From Candidatus Fermentithermobacillaceae bacterium (lineage in GTDB: Bacteria; Bacillota; Sulfobacillia; Fermentithermobacillales; Fermentithermobacillaceae), in assembly GCA_018052455.1 (NCBI GenBank), contig JAGPNE010000001.1:124761-188760 (forward strand): a DNA stretch of 64,000 nucleotides, read 5' to 3'. The position numbers and the translations under genes are program-made. Positions 9,788 through 19,763 of this stretch are shown in pieces; the first letter of the stretch is position 1; each line of letters begins with the position of its first letter. The notes under the pieces are model-generated. The model was not told where the DNA came from. It searched no databases and worked only from the letters and a program-made list of their open reading frames with translations.

Positions 9788-10669
9788 TCACAGGTCTTCG
9801 TTATACTTAAAGACCAGATCCTTTACAGGACCGAAGACGCCACCTACCCCGAGATCTTCCCCATTCACAGAAATTGTTAGTACCCAAGGTCTCCCGGCTC
9901 TTACGCGCAGTTCCTTTTCTGCCGACAGTTCAATGGTCTCGTTAGAACCCATGGTTTTCTCGGCTACGACCTCGCCATCTGCTTCTGCTTTGATCCAACA
10001 ACTAACGTCTGAACCCGAAATTGTCTTCAAAACAATATTCATAGGAGATTTATTGGTTTCAAAAACGCTTGACCCTGTACTCGTATCAGTTCTCACCACT
10101 TTTACAGGTTCTTCTGGGGGCTCTTCTTCAGGAGTTTCAGGAGGTGTTTCGGGAAGACCGTTATATCCTGGGCTGCCGTTATCGCCCGTTTCCTTTTGAG
10201 ACCGGTAGTAGTTTAGTCCCTTCCATATCCCCCATACTGCCAAAAGGATAATTGCGAGCACGATGATTGTATTCATGGTTTTTGCTGACCTTCTACGGCG
10301 CTTTGCTTTCTTGGTCTCGGACTTTCGCCTAGTGCGAGAAGCGCTTTTGTCCTCTTTGACGGCTACTTTGTCTGTCCTGGGTTGCTCGACGCTCTTCGCT
10401 TTCTCACGTTCGCCAGTTTTTGCTTCAGTTATCTCCCGATATCTCTTTGAGAATTCGAGACCGTCTAGCCCGAGAAAATCGGCATACGATTTCAAAAAGA
10501 CCCTGAAGTACGCTCTTCCAGGAGAAATGTTATCGTTCCCCGATTCCATTGCCATAAGATAGACCGAGCGTATTTTGGTTTCTTCTTCAACGTCCTTAAT
10601 GGATAAACCCAAGCTCTCCCTCTGAGCCCTCAGGATTTCTCCTAATTCGCGCAGTTTTTCATCGGGCAT
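9788..10669 (-). CDS. RodZ-like HTH membrane protein
   Basis: Layout: an N-terminal HTH_25-type helix-turn-helix (residues 1-75, LGEILRAQRESLGLSIKDVEEETKI split across its helices), a basic linker rich in K and R, one membrane helix (about 130-150, IIVLAIILLAVWGIW), a proline/glutamate-rich spacer and a C-terminal DUF4115-like beta domain. This is the architecture of RodZ/YmfM, a cytoskeletal adaptor linking MreB-type filaments to the envelope. It follows asnS by 23 bases and is probably last in the UPF0182-asnS operon. RodZ more often neighbours pgsA-cinA-recA in Bacillota, so the location is displaced. I am confident of the family, less of its exact role. Confidence 0.85.
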   Translation of the reverse strand: MPDEKLRELGEILRAQRESLGLSIKDVEEETKIRSVYLMAMESGNDNISPGRAYFRVFLKSYADFLGLDGLEFSKRYREITEAKTGEREKAKSVEQPRTDKVAVKEDKSASRTRRKSETKKAKRRRRSAKTMNTIIVLAIILLAVWGIWKGLNYYRSQKETGDNGSPGYNGLPETPPETPEEEPPEEPVKVVRTDTSTGSSVFETNKSPMNIVLKTISGSDVSCWIKAEADGEVVAEKTMGSNETIELSAEKELRVRAGRPWVLTISVNGEDLGVGGVFGPVKDLVFKYNEDL

Positions 10670-10692
10670 ACTCTACACCTTCCATTTTGTTT

Positions 10693-12021
10693 TCACGGCT
10701 TTAGTCTTGTAAGCATCCTCGGGAAGGGGATAGTCTCTCTAACGTGCGGTAATCCGCATATCCATGCTACGACTCGCTCTATCCCCATTCCGAAACCGCT
10801 ATGGGGCGTCGAACCGTATTTCCGCAAGTCTAAGTACCATTCATAGTCTTCAACCGGCAGGCCGTGTTCATGGATTCTTTGAAGAAGGAGGTTGTAGTCA
10901 TGTATTCGCTCGCCCCCACCAATAATCTCTCCATATCCTTCCGGGGCCAAAAGATCCGCGCCCAAGACAGTCTCGGGATTATCGGGACTCGGTTGCATGT
11001 AAAATGCTTTTATCTTAGTAGGGTAGTGAGTTACGAACACTGGTTTGGCAAATTCGTTAGCAATTGTTGTTTCATCGGCTGCCCCGAAATCATCGCCCCA
11101 GCAGAATTCCATTCCCTTGTTTGTAAGTAGATCTACTGCGTCAGTGTATGTCAGCCGCGGAAAAGGTGGCTCTACAACAGCAATCATTTCAGGATCTCTT
11201 CCGATTTCAGCCAGTTCGGATTCACAGTTTTCCAATACCTGTTTTACCACATATGTGACCATTTGTTCCTCTAGCAGTAGCATCTCTTCGAAAGTCATGA
11301 ATGCAGCTTCTGGTTCAACCATCCAGAACTCAATCAGATGCCGGCGAGTCTTGGACTTTTCTGCTCTGAAAGCAGGTCCGAAGCAGTAGACCTTTCCAAA
11401 CGCACCTATGGCAGCTTCGTTGTACAGTTGCCCGCTCTGGCTAAGATATGCTTTTTCTCCAAAATAGTCTGTAGAAAAAAGAGTAGTTGTGCCTTCGCAA
11501 GCTGAAGGAGTGAGAATTGGAGCATCCACATTAACAAAGTCTTCGTTATCTAAAAACTCGCGACATGCTTTAATGATCTGCGCCCTTATAGCAAGAATAG
11601 CCCTTTGCCTTGGAGTCCTTATCCACAGGTGTCGGTTATCGAGAAGAAATTCCACCCCGTGTTCTTTTAGGGTAATAGGGTAATCGTCAAAAGCTTCCGA
11701 GACGATCTCGTAATGAGTCATGCCTAACTCGTATCCGCCTGGCGCTCTGGAATCTTTCTTAACGAGTCCTTCGACTATCAGCGAAGATTCTTGATTGAGT
11801 CTATCTAGTTTGTCGAAGGCTTCCTGGCCTATGTCGTTTACTGAAGCGACGCACTGAATCAGTCCGGTGCCATCTCTTAGTATAAGGAAAATGATCTTGC
11901 CTGAGGACCGCTTGTTGTACAACCATCCCTTCAAGCGCACCTGATGGTTCTCGTATGACCCGACTTTGCTTACAGAAGTACTGTGAACGAGTTGTTTGGT
12001 ATTAGCGTTTACATCGGACAC
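10693..12021 (-). CDS. asnS: asparaginyl-tRNA synthetase
   Basis: Class IIb synthetase charging tRNA-Asn. An N-terminal OB-fold anticodon-binding domain ([23 protein letters not shown] split around residue 30) precedes the catalytic core, with [19 protein letters not shown] (motif 2) and [13 protein letters not shown] (motif 3) ending in the characteristic RETIPFPRM tail. I chose GTG 12021 (442 residues) because AAGGAG lies 10 bases upstream; the longer open frame up to 12069 would overlap the preceding gene and adds no conserved sequence. It sits 22 bases behind the UPF0182 gene, so it shares that gene's structured leader. No T-box is present. Confidence 0.95.
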   Translation of the reverse strand: MSDVNANTKQLVHSTSVSKVGSYENHQVRLKGWLYNKRSSGKIIFLILRDGTGLIQCVASVNDIGQEAFDKLDRLNQESSLIVEGLVKKDSRAPGGYELGMTHYEIVSEAFDDYPITLKEHGVEFLLDNRHLWIRTPRQRAILAIRAQIIKACREFLDNEDFVNVDAPILTPSACEGTTTLFSTDYFGEKAYLSQSGQLYNEAAIGAFGKVYCFGPAFRAEKSKTRRHLIEFWMVEPEAAFMTFEEMLLLEEQMVTYVVKQVLENCESELAEIGRDPEMIAVVEPPFPRLTYTDAVDLLTNKGMEFCWGDDFGAADETTIANEFAKPVFVTHYPTKIKAFYMQPSPDNPETVLGADLLAPEGYGEIIGGGERIHDYNLLLQRIHEHGLPVEDYEWYLDLRKYGSTPHSGFGMGIERVVAWICGLPHVRETIPFPRMLTRLKP

Positions 12022-12043
12022 TTTTTTGCATCTCCTTGTGTTC

Positions 12044-14728
12044 TCACTGCAGCTGCTGTAATTGCTCAAGAACCCTGCCTAGCTCTTCCATAATCTCCCC
12101 ATAGCCAGCCCAATCGCCATTCTTGATGCGGTCTTGTGCCTCGAGCCATAGATCGTTAGCCCGGTTGACTAGACTAGATATATCGTGAACTTCCCCTTCT
12201 CCCCCCGGTGTAGGTTGGACTGTAGACCCCAATAGCTGATTCAGCCCTTCTTCGATTGTGTTAGCCATTACAACCTTCCCGCTAGCGTACATTAGAACGC
12301 GTTTGAGCTCCGGTATTTTTACCTTTTCTGCCTGGATGTAAAGGGGCTCCACGTAGAGGAACGAACCGTCCATTGGGATAATCAGAAGATTCCCTCTGAC
12401 TACTTGTGAACCTACCTGTCCCCACAAGGTCATTGCTTCCGAAATGTCAGGATTTTGGGATATTAGCGATTCCACCTGCATCGGCCCTGGTACGTGCTTA
12501 TCCTTAGGCAGCCTGTAGAGCAGCATTTCGCCGTAGTGCTGTGCATCGCATCTTGCTGCTAACCACGCAGTCATATTTGGCTTGCCTCTAGGTGTGAATG
12601 GCAGCATTTGAACATACTCAAGTTCGCTTTCCATGGGAAGAGCGAGTAGAAGATAATAGGGTTGGACAGTTACCTCCTGAGTTCCGTACATTTCCTTTGG
12701 TATTTCCCAATAGTCTTCTTTGTTGTAATAGACTCTGGGATCAGTCATATGATACGTTGTGAACATTCTTGCTTGGATCTTGAACATGTCCTCTGGAAAA
12801 CGAACATGTTTAAGTACTTCCGCTGGCATTTCCTCTAGAGAAGTTGTGAGCTCTGGGTATATATTTTGATAAGTCTTGAGAATTGGGTCTTCACTGTCGG
12901 CACAATAAAACGTGGTGTGCCCGTTGTATGCGTCAATTACTACCTTGACCGAATTACGTATATAGTTTACTCCGGTTACGCTGTCCGGTTGGCTGTAAGG
13001 ATACTTTGTAGAAACAGTATATCCGTCAATAATCCAGTAGAGATTGCCGTTTGCCAAAACCAGATACGGATCGCTATCGTACTCTAGAAATGGTGCGATT
13101 GTCTCTGCAATCTCGGTTATATTTCTATTCATAATAACCCGCGAATCAGGTGTTATTGCACCTGAAACCAGTATCTGATAGTCAGTAAACCGCAGAGTAA
13201 AAGCAAGTTTCCGGAGAAAACCTACTAGCGGGATACCTGCACTGCCTTCGTAGAACGTTGGCTCAATGGTTTCTGCATCTAGTCGTGGATAGTCAAATTC
13301 AGGTTCTTTGGTGTTTACAATAATGTAGTGGTTAGTCAATTCTCCAAAGTATATTTCAGGACGCTCTAGGACAAGGTCAGTTGTTGTTTTGGGTGGCACG
13401 TCCATAAAGTAAAAATCAGGCATGCCTTCCTTGGTTACGTCGCGAACCGGACTCATCACCAGGCCGTATCCATGGGTGTACTTTAGGTGCAAGTTTACCC
13501 AAGTCTTTGCTTCTTGCGGAAGAAGATTAACATCCAATTCTCTTGGCGAAAGGGCAACCTGCCGGGGCCTACCGTTTACAAGATATCTATCAATGTCTAC
13601 GTCGTTGAATTTGTAGTACATTCTAATTTCTTGTATTTGGCTGAAAGTATCTTTCAATACTCGGTAATCCCATAGCCTTAAGTTGTCAACGCTCTGCATG
13701 TTGTTGAGAACGTCTTCTTTGGTTAGTTCGTCCTCAGCTGGATAGTCTACTATTTGGATCTCATCCAGTCCGAAAGCATTCCGGGTAAACTCAATATTTG
13801 CTTGTATGAATGGTACCTCATACGCGATTTCATTAGGTGAAACTGTAAACTGCTGCACAAATGCAGGATAGGCAGACCCAAGTGCAATAGACATTACGAC
13901 AATTCCTATGACTGCATATCCTACCCACCTGAAATTCCGCATTACTAGCCCAAGCAACGAGAACACAACTCCCGCTATGGCTACAACCATCAGAGCTTTG
14001 TAAGCAGGAACCTGGGCGTGGATGTCAGTGTAAGAAGCGCCAAAGGCAGCGCCCCTAGGTGAGTACATTAGGTTCCAGATGTGGATCTGATATTGCCATA
14101 CCTGCAGGGCAAACAAGACTGCAGCAAGCACCGATATATGGGAACGTGCCTGTTTTGTCATTGAGAGTCTTCTGTTTGTGAAGCGCAGGTCACCGAACAG
14201 ATAATAAAGAAATCCAGCGAATATCAGTGCGATCATGAATGCAATCCACAATTGATCCTGGACAAACTCATAAAAAGGGAGGCTGAAAACATAAAAACCT
14301 GCATCTTTGCCAAAGAAGGGGTCTTTTATATTGAACTCAGTCGCATTTATGTGTTTCAAGACAGTCTGCCAGTTCTCGAATCCGGTTAGTCCTCCAAGGA
14401 CCCCTACTATCCCGGCGACCACTAGAACTATCAGAGCGATTCTTCTTGTATCGGAAATAGTTACAGGGGTGACTACTCCTCCTGCTATGTTTAGGACAGA
14501 TCTTCCCCTGATAGGGACTCTCAAATTGATAAACACGATGGCAAAGAACATCAACGCTGTTCCTAAGGCTACACCCCACTTGGCTCTGAGTGTGGTCCAG
14601 AATACAGATCCGTATCCCATCTGCTCAAACCATAATAGACTAGTGTAAAACGTTGCCGCCCCGGATGCCGTAAGCGCTACAGCGACGGCGATGCCAACAA
14701 TGATCCAAAACCATGTGCGTGCACTCAT
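12044..14728 (-). CDS. UPF0182 family large membrane protein
   Basis: An 894-residue protein with about seven membrane helices in the first 320 residues ([48 protein letters not shown] and others), then a large hydrophilic domain with conserved UPF0182 stretches such as [18 protein letters not shown] and [12 protein letters not shown]. The end is an acidic, glutamine-rich tail with a coiled-coil look. The biochemical function of the family is unknown. ATG 14728 has GGAGG 11 bases upstream. It is first in the operon UPF0182-asnS-rodZ-like, with a good promoter and a structured leader of about 155 bases. Confidence 0.93.
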   Translation of the reverse strand: MSARTWFWIIVGIAVAVALTASGAATFYTSLLWFEQMGYGSVFWTTLRAKWGVALGTALMFFAIVFINLRVPIRGRSVLNIAGGVVTPVTISDTRRIALIVLVVAGIVGVLGGLTGFENWQTVLKHINATEFNIKDPFFGKDAGFYVFSLPFYEFVQDQLWIAFMIALIFAGFLYYLFGDLRFTNRRLSMTKQARSHISVLAAVLFALQVWQYQIHIWNLMYSPRGAAFGASYTDIHAQVPAYKALMVVAIAGVVFSLLGLVMRNFRWVGYAVIGIVVMSIALGSAYPAFVQQFTVSPNEIAYEVPFIQANIEFTRNAFGLDEIQIVDYPAEDELTKEDVLNNMQSVDNLRLWDYRVLKDTFSQIQEIRMYYKFNDVDIDRYLVNGRPRQVALSPRELDVNLLPQEAKTWVNLHLKYTHGYGLVMSPVRDVTKEGMPDFYFMDVPPKTTTDLVLERPEIYFGELTNHYIIVNTKEPEFDYPRLDAETIEPTFYEGSAGIPLVGFLRKLAFTLRFTDYQILVSGAITPDSRVIMNRNITEIAETIAPFLEYDSDPYLVLANGNLYWIIDGYTVSTKYPYSQPDSVTGVNYIRNSVKVVIDAYNGHTTFYCADSEDPILKTYQNIYPELTTSLEEMPAEVLKHVRFPEDMFKIQARMFTTYHMTDPRVYYNKEDYWEIPKEMYGTQEVTVQPYYLLLALPMESELEYVQMLPFTPRGKPNMTAWLAARCDAQHYGEMLLYRLPKDKHVPGPMQVESLISQNPDISEAMTLWGQVGSQVVRGNLLIIPMDGSFLYVEPLYIQAEKVKIPELKRVLMYASGKVVMANTIEEGLNQLLGSTVQPTPGGEGEVHDISSLVNRANDLWLEAQDRIKNGDWAGYGEIMEELGRVLEQLQQLQ

Positions 14729-14782
14729 TAAAAACTAAGCCTCCCTCCTTCTAAAGGTGCCTAGGCATTCGTTCCTGGAAAC

Positions 14783-14884
14783 GGCGAGTCCCCACTTTTG
14801 AATAATGCAATTGCCTATACGTGCATTATCGCATAAAAGACTCACCACAATAAGAGACAACGGCATAGTCTCTCGCCTTTTTTA
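14783..14884 (-). promoter_or_regulatory. structured leader of UPF0182-asnS operon
   Basis: The leader RNA can fold into a long-range 6-bp stem (14877-14872 with 14788-14783), a 4- to 6-bp hairpin (14873-14868 with 14858-14853) and a perfect 8-bp hairpin (14829-14822 with 14809-14802). Segment 14783-14790 can instead pair with 14839-14846 (7 of 8 pairs), so two folds exclude each other. A short hairpin (CGTTTCC/GGAACG, about 14769-14783) follows. No T-box, SAM, TPP, cobalamin, FMN or c-di-GMP signature was recognised. Confidence 0.5.
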
Positions 14885-14890
14885 CAATCT

Positions 14891-14920
14891 ATTATAGAGT
14901 ATACAAAACTTTTCTATTAA
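14891..14920 (-). promoter_or_regulatory. sigma-A promoter of UPF0182-asnS operon
   Basis: TTAATA (14920-14915), an 18-base spacer and a perfect TATAAT (14896-14891). Transcription would start near 14884, exactly where the structured leader begins. Confidence 0.65.
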
Positions 14921-14946
14921 TATGCTCAGGTTTCCTTCAACCAGGC

Positions 14947-14988
14947 AAAAAAGTCTGAGGGCAGTTTTTTGGACCGTAAGATGCCCCC
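14947..14988 (-). terminator. terminator after hutU
   Basis: GGGGGCA (14988-14982) pairs with TGCCCTC (14963-14957), 7 bp with one G-U, and a six-T run follows at 14952-14947. It lies about 40 bases after the hutU stop and separates hutU from the next operon. Confidence 0.7.
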
Positions 14989-15029
14989 AAACTCTTAGCC
15001 CCGCTATCTAGCAATAACCATCATCCATA

Positions 15030-16673
15030 TCATCTCAGCATAGGCATCTTGATTTTGCCTTCTTGGGCAGTTTTGACAGCTGTCTCATATCCTGCGTCGG
15101 CGTGGCGAACTACGCCCATGCCAGGGTCAGTATTAAGAACCCTGGAGAGCCTCCAATCTGCTTCGTCGGTACCATCTGCGACTATGACCATACCGGCATG
15201 TATAGACAGGCCTATTCCTACTCCACCGCCGTGATGCACAGAAATCCAGGTGGCGCCGTTTACCGCGTTTATAAGCGCATTTAGTATGGGCCAGTCTGCG
15301 ATCGCGTCTGAGCCGTCTTTCATTCCTTCGGTCTCACGATAAGGCGACGCCACGGAGCCTGTATCCAGGTGATCTCTACCAATTACAATTGGAGCCTTCA
15401 ATACGCCACGCCTAACCATATCGTTGATTTTGAGCCCGAACTTCACTCTTTCTCCATAGCCTAACCAACATACTCTAGAAGGAAGCCCTTCAAACGGTAC
15501 ATATTTCTCGGCCTTTGTTATCCAGCGCTTTAGGCCAGCGTTTTCAGGGAAAAGTTCCAAAACAGCTGCGTCGGTCTTGATGATGTCTTCTGGATCTCCA
15601 GAAAGAGCTGCCCACCTGAACGGCCCTTTGCCTTCGCAGAACAAAGGTCTTATATACGCAGGAACAAATCCGGGATAAGAAAACGCATCTTCGTATCCCG
15701 CTTCTTTTGCCTGGCCGCGCAGATTGTTACCGTAGTCGAATACTATGGCGCCGCGCTTTTGCATCTCGACCATTGCTTGACAATGACGCTTCATGGATTC
15801 TTTAGATCGACGCAAATACTCGGAGGGGTTTTCTTTTCTCAGAGCCAGAGCTTCTTCATAGGACATTCCGCCCGGTACGTAACCATTGAGAGCATCGTGA
15901 GCCGACGTTTGGTCAGTAACCACGCAAGGGATAACGCCGCGCCTTATAAGCTCGGGATAGACATCGGAAGCGTTTCCTTCCAAGGCTATTGAGATAGGTG
16001 TACCTGCATCAAGGTGTTTCTGAGCGATATCTAGGGCGTCATCGAGATCTTTGGCGCACACATTCACATACCCGATTTCGTATCTCCTTTTTATGCGTTC
16101 TGTGTCTACTTCGACAATTATGCCTACTCCATCGTTCATTGTGATGGCTAATGGCTGTGCTCCTCCCATTCCTCCTAGGCCAGCGGTAAGGACCAATCTG
16201 CCTTTGAGACTTCCGCCAAAATGTATGTTGGCAAGAGATGCCAAGGTTTCATAGGTGCCCTGGAGTATCCCCTGTGTTCCAATGTATATCCAGCTTCCGG
16301 CAGTCATTTGTCCGTACATGGTCAGGCCTTTTCCCTCGAGCTCCCAGAAGTTCTCCCATGTAGCCCAGTGAGGAACTAGCATTGCATTGGAGATCAGGAC
16401 CCTTGGCGCATATCTATGGGTCGGGAATACGGCTACTGGCTTTCCCGATTGAACTAACAAGGTTTCGTCATCTTCAAGATTCCGAAGCGCTTCTACTATG
16501 GCCTCATAACATTCCCAATTCCTAGCGGCCTTTCCCGTGCCGCCGTAAACTATGAGTTCCTCGGGTTTTTCTGCATTTTCGAGGTTGTTCATTAGCATGC
16601 GGAGCGCTGCTTCTTGTTGCCACCCCTTGCAGGTTAGCGTGTTCCCTCTGGGGGCTTTGATAGGTTGTTTCAT
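15030..16673 (-). CDS. hutU: urocanate hydratase
   Basis: NAD-dependent urocanase, the second step of histidine degradation (urocanate to imidazolone propionate). The 547-residue product matches the family over its whole length: [14 protein letters not shown] near residue 45, [10 protein letters not shown] near 170, the [13 protein letters not shown] and [10 protein letters not shown] segments, and [16 protein letters not shown] near residue 490. ATG 16673 has AGGAGG 10 bases upstream. No hutH, hutI or formiminoglutamate gene is nearby, so it is an orphan here. Upstream lies a 14-bp palindrome that may be an operator; a terminator closes the unit. Confidence 0.96.
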   Translation of the reverse strand: MKQPIKAPRGNTLTCKGWQQEAALRMLMNNLENAEKPEELIVYGGTGKAARNWECYEAIVEALRNLEDDETLLVQSGKPVAVFPTHRYAPRVLISNAMLVPHWATWENFWELEGKGLTMYGQMTAGSWIYIGTQGILQGTYETLASLANIHFGGSLKGRLVLTAGLGGMGGAQPLAITMNDGVGIIVEVDTERIKRRYEIGYVNVCAKDLDDALDIAQKHLDAGTPISIALEGNASDVYPELIRRGVIPCVVTDQTSAHDALNGYVPGGMSYEEALALRKENPSEYLRRSKESMKRHCQAMVEMQKRGAIVFDYGNNLRGQAKEAGYEDAFSYPGFVPAYIRPLFCEGKGPFRWAALSGDPEDIIKTDAAVLELFPENAGLKRWITKAEKYVPFEGLPSRVCWLGYGERVKFGLKINDMVRRGVLKAPIVIGRDHLDTGSVASPYRETEGMKDGSDAIADWPILNALINAVNGATWISVHHGGGVGIGLSIHAGMVIVADGTDEADWRLSRVLNTDPGMGVVRHADAGYETAVKTAQEGKIKMPMLR

Positions 16674-16703
16674 TGAAGATTGTCCTCCTTTTGAGTGAGC
16701 ATC

Positions 16704-16738
16704 CTAGACTCATGAGTCTTTGGGTTCTCGTAGTCTAG
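16704..16738. promoter_or_regulatory. palindromic elements upstream of hutU
   Basis: A perfect 14-bp palindrome, AGACTCATGAGTCT (16706-16719), overlaps one arm of a second inverted repeat, CTAGACT (16704-16710) with AGTCTAG (16732-16738). They lie 30-65 bases before the hutU start and look like a dimeric regulator's site; no promoter boxes are clear. Confidence 0.4.
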
Positions 16739-16748
16739 TTTCTCATAC

Positions 16749-17549
16749 CTAACACTTAATGAACTTCTCCACTATATCCTTAACTCCTTCTGCATAGGGT
16801 TTTTTGGATACATACGGTACGGCCTTCTTCACAACATCCTGAGCGTTTGATACTGCGCCTTTCATCCCAGACCACATGAGCATATCTAGATCGTTTAGTC
16901 CGTCGCCTACCGTAAGGATGTCTTCTTTTCGTATACCCATGTAACTGGAAAGAAAGGCTAAAGCGTTTGATTTTGACACCCCGACAGGTTGGATTTCTAT
17001 GAGATGCGGCAGGCTTTTTAGTAAGGTTACACCATGCCACATAGAGTCGAGATGGCACAGCAACGTGTCCGCATCCTCAGGTGGCACCCTTACCACAATC
17101 TGGGTTGGGCAATTCTCAACGGTGCAGACGGAACTAACAACCTCTATCGGGAATTGTAGAACTTGCGAATACCTCTGAGTTTCTGGGCCTTCAAATTCCG
17201 TGTACATGTGTTTGCCAACCAAGAAATAAAACGGATAACCAAGCTGTCGGAGTTCTTCTGCGATAAGTAAGGACGTTATTTTATCTACTGTCTTTTCGTA
17301 GATTGGAGACTTTCCGAGCTCAGCAATCAGGGCTCCTCCGTTGGCTATAGCTGGCTGGTCAATATTCAGATAGGCAAGATACCTCTCGGCGGCGCCAAAA
17401 ACTCTACCTGTGGCTACGGTTACTTTGATTCCTTGCGCCTGGCAATACTCTACGGTTTCTCTTGCCGTGTCAAGTCCTCCGTCCATAGGACCAAGCAGGG
17501 TGCCGTCGAGATCACATACAAGTAGTTTCAGACTACCTTGCTTAGTCAT
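16749..17549 (-). CDS. Cof-type HAD-superfamily phosphatase
   Basis: Haloacid dehalogenase superfamily, Cof/YidA-like type IIB subfamily, predicted to dephosphorylate sugar phosphates or similar small metabolites. The nucleophile motif CDLDGTL is at about residue 12, motif II VATGRVF at about 52, and the metal-binding motif DILTVGDGLNDLDML at about 220; the mobile cap lies between them. The length of 266 fits. It reads toward hutU with a 75-base gap containing the palindromes. Substrate cannot be deduced from sequence, and a link to histidine degradation is not established. Confidence 0.9.
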   Translation of the reverse strand: MTKQGSLKLLVCDLDGTLLGPMDGGLDTARETVEYCQAQGIKVTVATGRVFGAAERYLAYLNIDQPAIANGGALIAELGKSPIYEKTVDKITSLLIAEELRQLGYPFYFLVGKHMYTEFEGPETQRYSQVLQFPIEVVSSVCTVENCPTQIVVRVPPEDADTLLCHLDSMWHGVTLLKSLPHLIEIQPVGVSKSNALAFLSSYMGIRKEDILTVGDGLNDLDMLMWSGMKGAVSNAQDVVKKAVPYVSKKPYAEGVKDIVEKFIKC

Positions 17550-17600
17550 TTCCTACATCTCCATCCAACGTAGACTCTTTGGATCTCGTGTCTCTAGGTG

Positions 17601-17969
17601 CTATTTGTCAGATACGTTTATGAGTTTTGGGGCCAATTTCTCAATGGTCTCTTGCATTTTAAGTGCCACCTGTTCGGCGCTTTCACAAGCAGATAGTGTG
17701 GCAATGTAATACACGCAGCAGTCTCTTATGCCGAAAAAACCTGGACCTTTCATCTCAGCATTTCTCTTGAGCAGGTATTCCATGAGAGGCAGCGAAGTCT
17801 TGCGCTTGCCAAAAAGCTCAATTACTGGCAACTGCAGGATGGTTTTTCCGTCTTCGGCACTAACGCATATTTCACAATGCCCTTTTTCTACCTTCAGGAA
17901 ATCAGTGTTTTCGGTTATGATCGAAAACCCCAGATCTTCGAAGGCTTGGCGATCTATCCCAACGTTCAC
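17601..17969 (-). CDS. small unknown protein
   Basis: A 122-residue soluble protein from GTG 17969, with GGGGTGA upstream. I do not recognise a named family with confidence. The pattern, an N-terminal helix, several beta strands (FLKVEKGHCEICVSA, KTILQLPVIELF), a helix and a C-terminal amphipathic helix (AEQVALKMQETIEKL), resembles the YbjN/secretion-chaperone-like fold, but this is inference. It is 51 bases upstream of the HAD phosphatase on the same strand, so the two may be co-transcribed, and divergent from rqcH. Confidence 0.65.
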   Translation of the reverse strand: MNVGIDRQAFEDLGFSIITENTDFLKVEKGHCEICVSAEDGKTILQLPVIELFGKRKTSLPLMEYLLKRNAEMKGPGFFGIRDCCVYYIATLSACESAEQVALKMQETIEKLAPKLINVSDK

Positions 17970-18044
17970 GCCTTGTCACCCCTTTACCTCTTCTAAGGAT
18001 ATAATATCAGTAAACGCGAGTTTGGGGATGGAAGGTGTGATGTT

Positions 18045-19754
18045 TTGGACGGAATAACTTTGCACGCCTTGCAGTGCGAGATCAACAAATACCTGCCGCT
18101 TAAGGTACAGAAAATATACCATCCAAAAGACAAGGAACTCGTTTTCGGACTCTGGAGTTCGGATACAAGAAAAGACCTTCTGATTTCATTGGAAAGGAAC
18201 GTCCCTTTCTTGGGTTTCGTGGACGAATCTAGAGAAATGCCGAAAACGCCTTCGGGAGCGTGTTTCAGGCTTAGGAAACGTCTCGAAGGAGGTGCTTTGC
18301 GAAGAGTGTACCAGGAAGGGCTCGACAGGGTTTTCTATTTCGAGTTCTCAGGCCATGACGACTTCGGAAATACCTCCAGCTACACATTGGTTTTTGATGC
18401 TGCAGGCTCAGGTGGAGGTTTTGGATTGCTAAATGGTGGAATTGTTGAGTTCTACTTTCCTGAAAACAGTAGACGCTTTCAGACAAACCGTGCCTATTGT
18501 CCGCCGGAGTCCCAAAAACTCAATCTCTTATTGGAGTTCGATCTTCAAAATGAAGTCAACAAACTGTGTTCTAAGGGGGGATCAGGCGTCACTGAGATCA
18601 TGTCCACCTTTGAGGGTATCGGGAAAGATCTTGCTCTGAGTATCCTCACCCATCTGGGCCTAAGAGGAGATGACACCCTCCGTTTAGAGCATTCTACGTT
18701 GCTTTTTGAGTCTCTCAAGAACCTGAGGCAGGCTTTGCTTGAAGAAAGGTATTACCCGGCCATTTATCTACGCAACTCCGGCGAACCTGTTTTCTCAGTA
18801 TTTCCAATGTATCACTTAGATTGCGCAGAGACATTTGATTCGGTAGTAGAAGGTATATCGGCATACAGAGATTATGCGGTGCACTTCGAAGAGTATAGAA
18901 GCGTTGAACGAGAAATGAGGGCTATGCACAAAAGGACTTATGAGAAGGTATTGTCTAGGTACCTCGCGCAGCAGAAGGACCTGGATCAAGCTGCGGAATT
19001 TGAGAAGTTCCGCATCTGGGCAGAACTAATTGACTCTGCACCGTATTCCCTTCCTGCCGGTCATCAAGAAATGGAAGTGTTGGATTATTATAAGACCCCG
19101 CCAGAGAATATTCTGGTGCCTCTTGACCCAAGGTTCTCCTCAAAAGAAAATGCCCGAAGGTATTACAAGAAGTATGCGAAGCTAAAAAGGGCAGATAGGA
19201 TACTGCGCGATTCGGTGGAAGAATCACGCGCGCTACTTGAACGATTGTGCCAAATCCAGGAGTCTTTCAGTCAGGAAAACGACCTGGATGAATTGAATGA
19301 CCTATACCAAAAGGTGATGGAAGTGGCACGTCAAGCCGATGTAGGCACTGCAAAAGTTACCGCAAAGCGAGACAAGCGTTTCTACAAAGGACCCTCTGCC
19401 AGTCCTAAGGACTCTGTTGAAGTGGTGTCGGGCGAGGGGGGCATCCTTTACATAGGCAAGAACGCGCAGGGCAATGACTACATGATAAGGCGAATAAAAA
19501 GACCTGGAGACATATGGTTTCATGCAAAGAACGTCAGAGGCGCCCATGTGCTTCTGCGTACGCCGAACCGCTCGGAGCTGACGGCTGACGTTCTGCTCTG
19601 GGCTGCGAGAATTGCCGCTCAGCGGAGTGGAGGTAGGTTGGCGGGGAAAGTCGAAGTAGACTATACCGATGCCGCAAATGTCAAAAAACCCGGAGGCAGC
19701 CCCCCGGGTTTTGTAACCTACAAAGGTGCCAAAACTATCATCGTGGAAATGTGA
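18045..19754 (+). CDS. rqcH: ribosome quality control protein RqcH (NFACT)
   Basis: RqcH binds obstructed 50S subunits and directs alanine tailing of stalled nascent chains. The 569-residue product has the N-terminal NFACT-N domain (DGITLHALQCEINKYLPLKV at the start), HhH and long coiled-coil segments (about 280-440), and the NFACT-R domain with GGILYIGKNAQGNDYMI, DIWFHAKNVRGAHVLL and KKPGGSPPGFVTY. The start is TTG 18045: the nearby ATG at 18040 hits a stop after five codons, and AGGTG lies suitably upstream. A perfect TATAAT occurs at 18000-18005 but no good -35 box. It converges on pyrD with a 9-base gap. Confidence 0.94.
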   Translation: MDGITLHALQCEINKYLPLKVQKIYHPKDKELVFGLWSSDTRKDLLISLERNVPFLGFVDESREMPKTPSGACFRLRKRLEGGALRRVYQEGLDRVFYFEFSGHDDFGNTSSYTLVFDAAGSGGGFGLLNGGIVEFYFPENSRRFQTNRAYCPPESQKLNLLLEFDLQNEVNKLCSKGGSGVTEIMSTFEGIGKDLALSILTHLGLRGDDTLRLEHSTLLFESLKNLRQALLEERYYPAIYLRNSGEPVFSVFPMYHLDCAETFDSVVEGISAYRDYAVHFEEYRSVEREMRAMHKRTYEKVLSRYLAQQKDLDQAAEFEKFRIWAELIDSAPYSLPAGHQEMEVLDYYKTPPENILVPLDPRFSSKENARRYYKKYAKLKRADRILRDSVEESRALLERLCQIQESFSQENDLDELNDLYQKVMEVARQADVGTAKVTAKRDKRFYKGPSASPKDSVEVVSGEGGILYIGKNAQGNDYMIRRIKRPGDIWFHAKNVRGAHVLLRTPNRSELTADVLLWAARIAAQRSGGRLAGKVEVDYTDAANVKKPGGSPPGFVTYKGAKTIIVEM

Positions 19755-19763
19755 TGCTTTGTG

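Noticed and set aside
14853-14883. Plus-strand hairpin AGAGAC/GTCTCT followed by six T, looking like a terminator
   Set aside because: No plus-strand gene reads into it; the same bases form the 5' stems of the minus-strand leader and fit better there.
19683-19716. Terminator-like hairpin (AAACCCGG with CCGGGTTT) near the end of rqcH
   Set aside because: It lies inside the coding region over the conserved KPGG-PPGF motif of NFACT-R, so the pairing is probably a by-product of codon choice; the following Ts are few and also coding.
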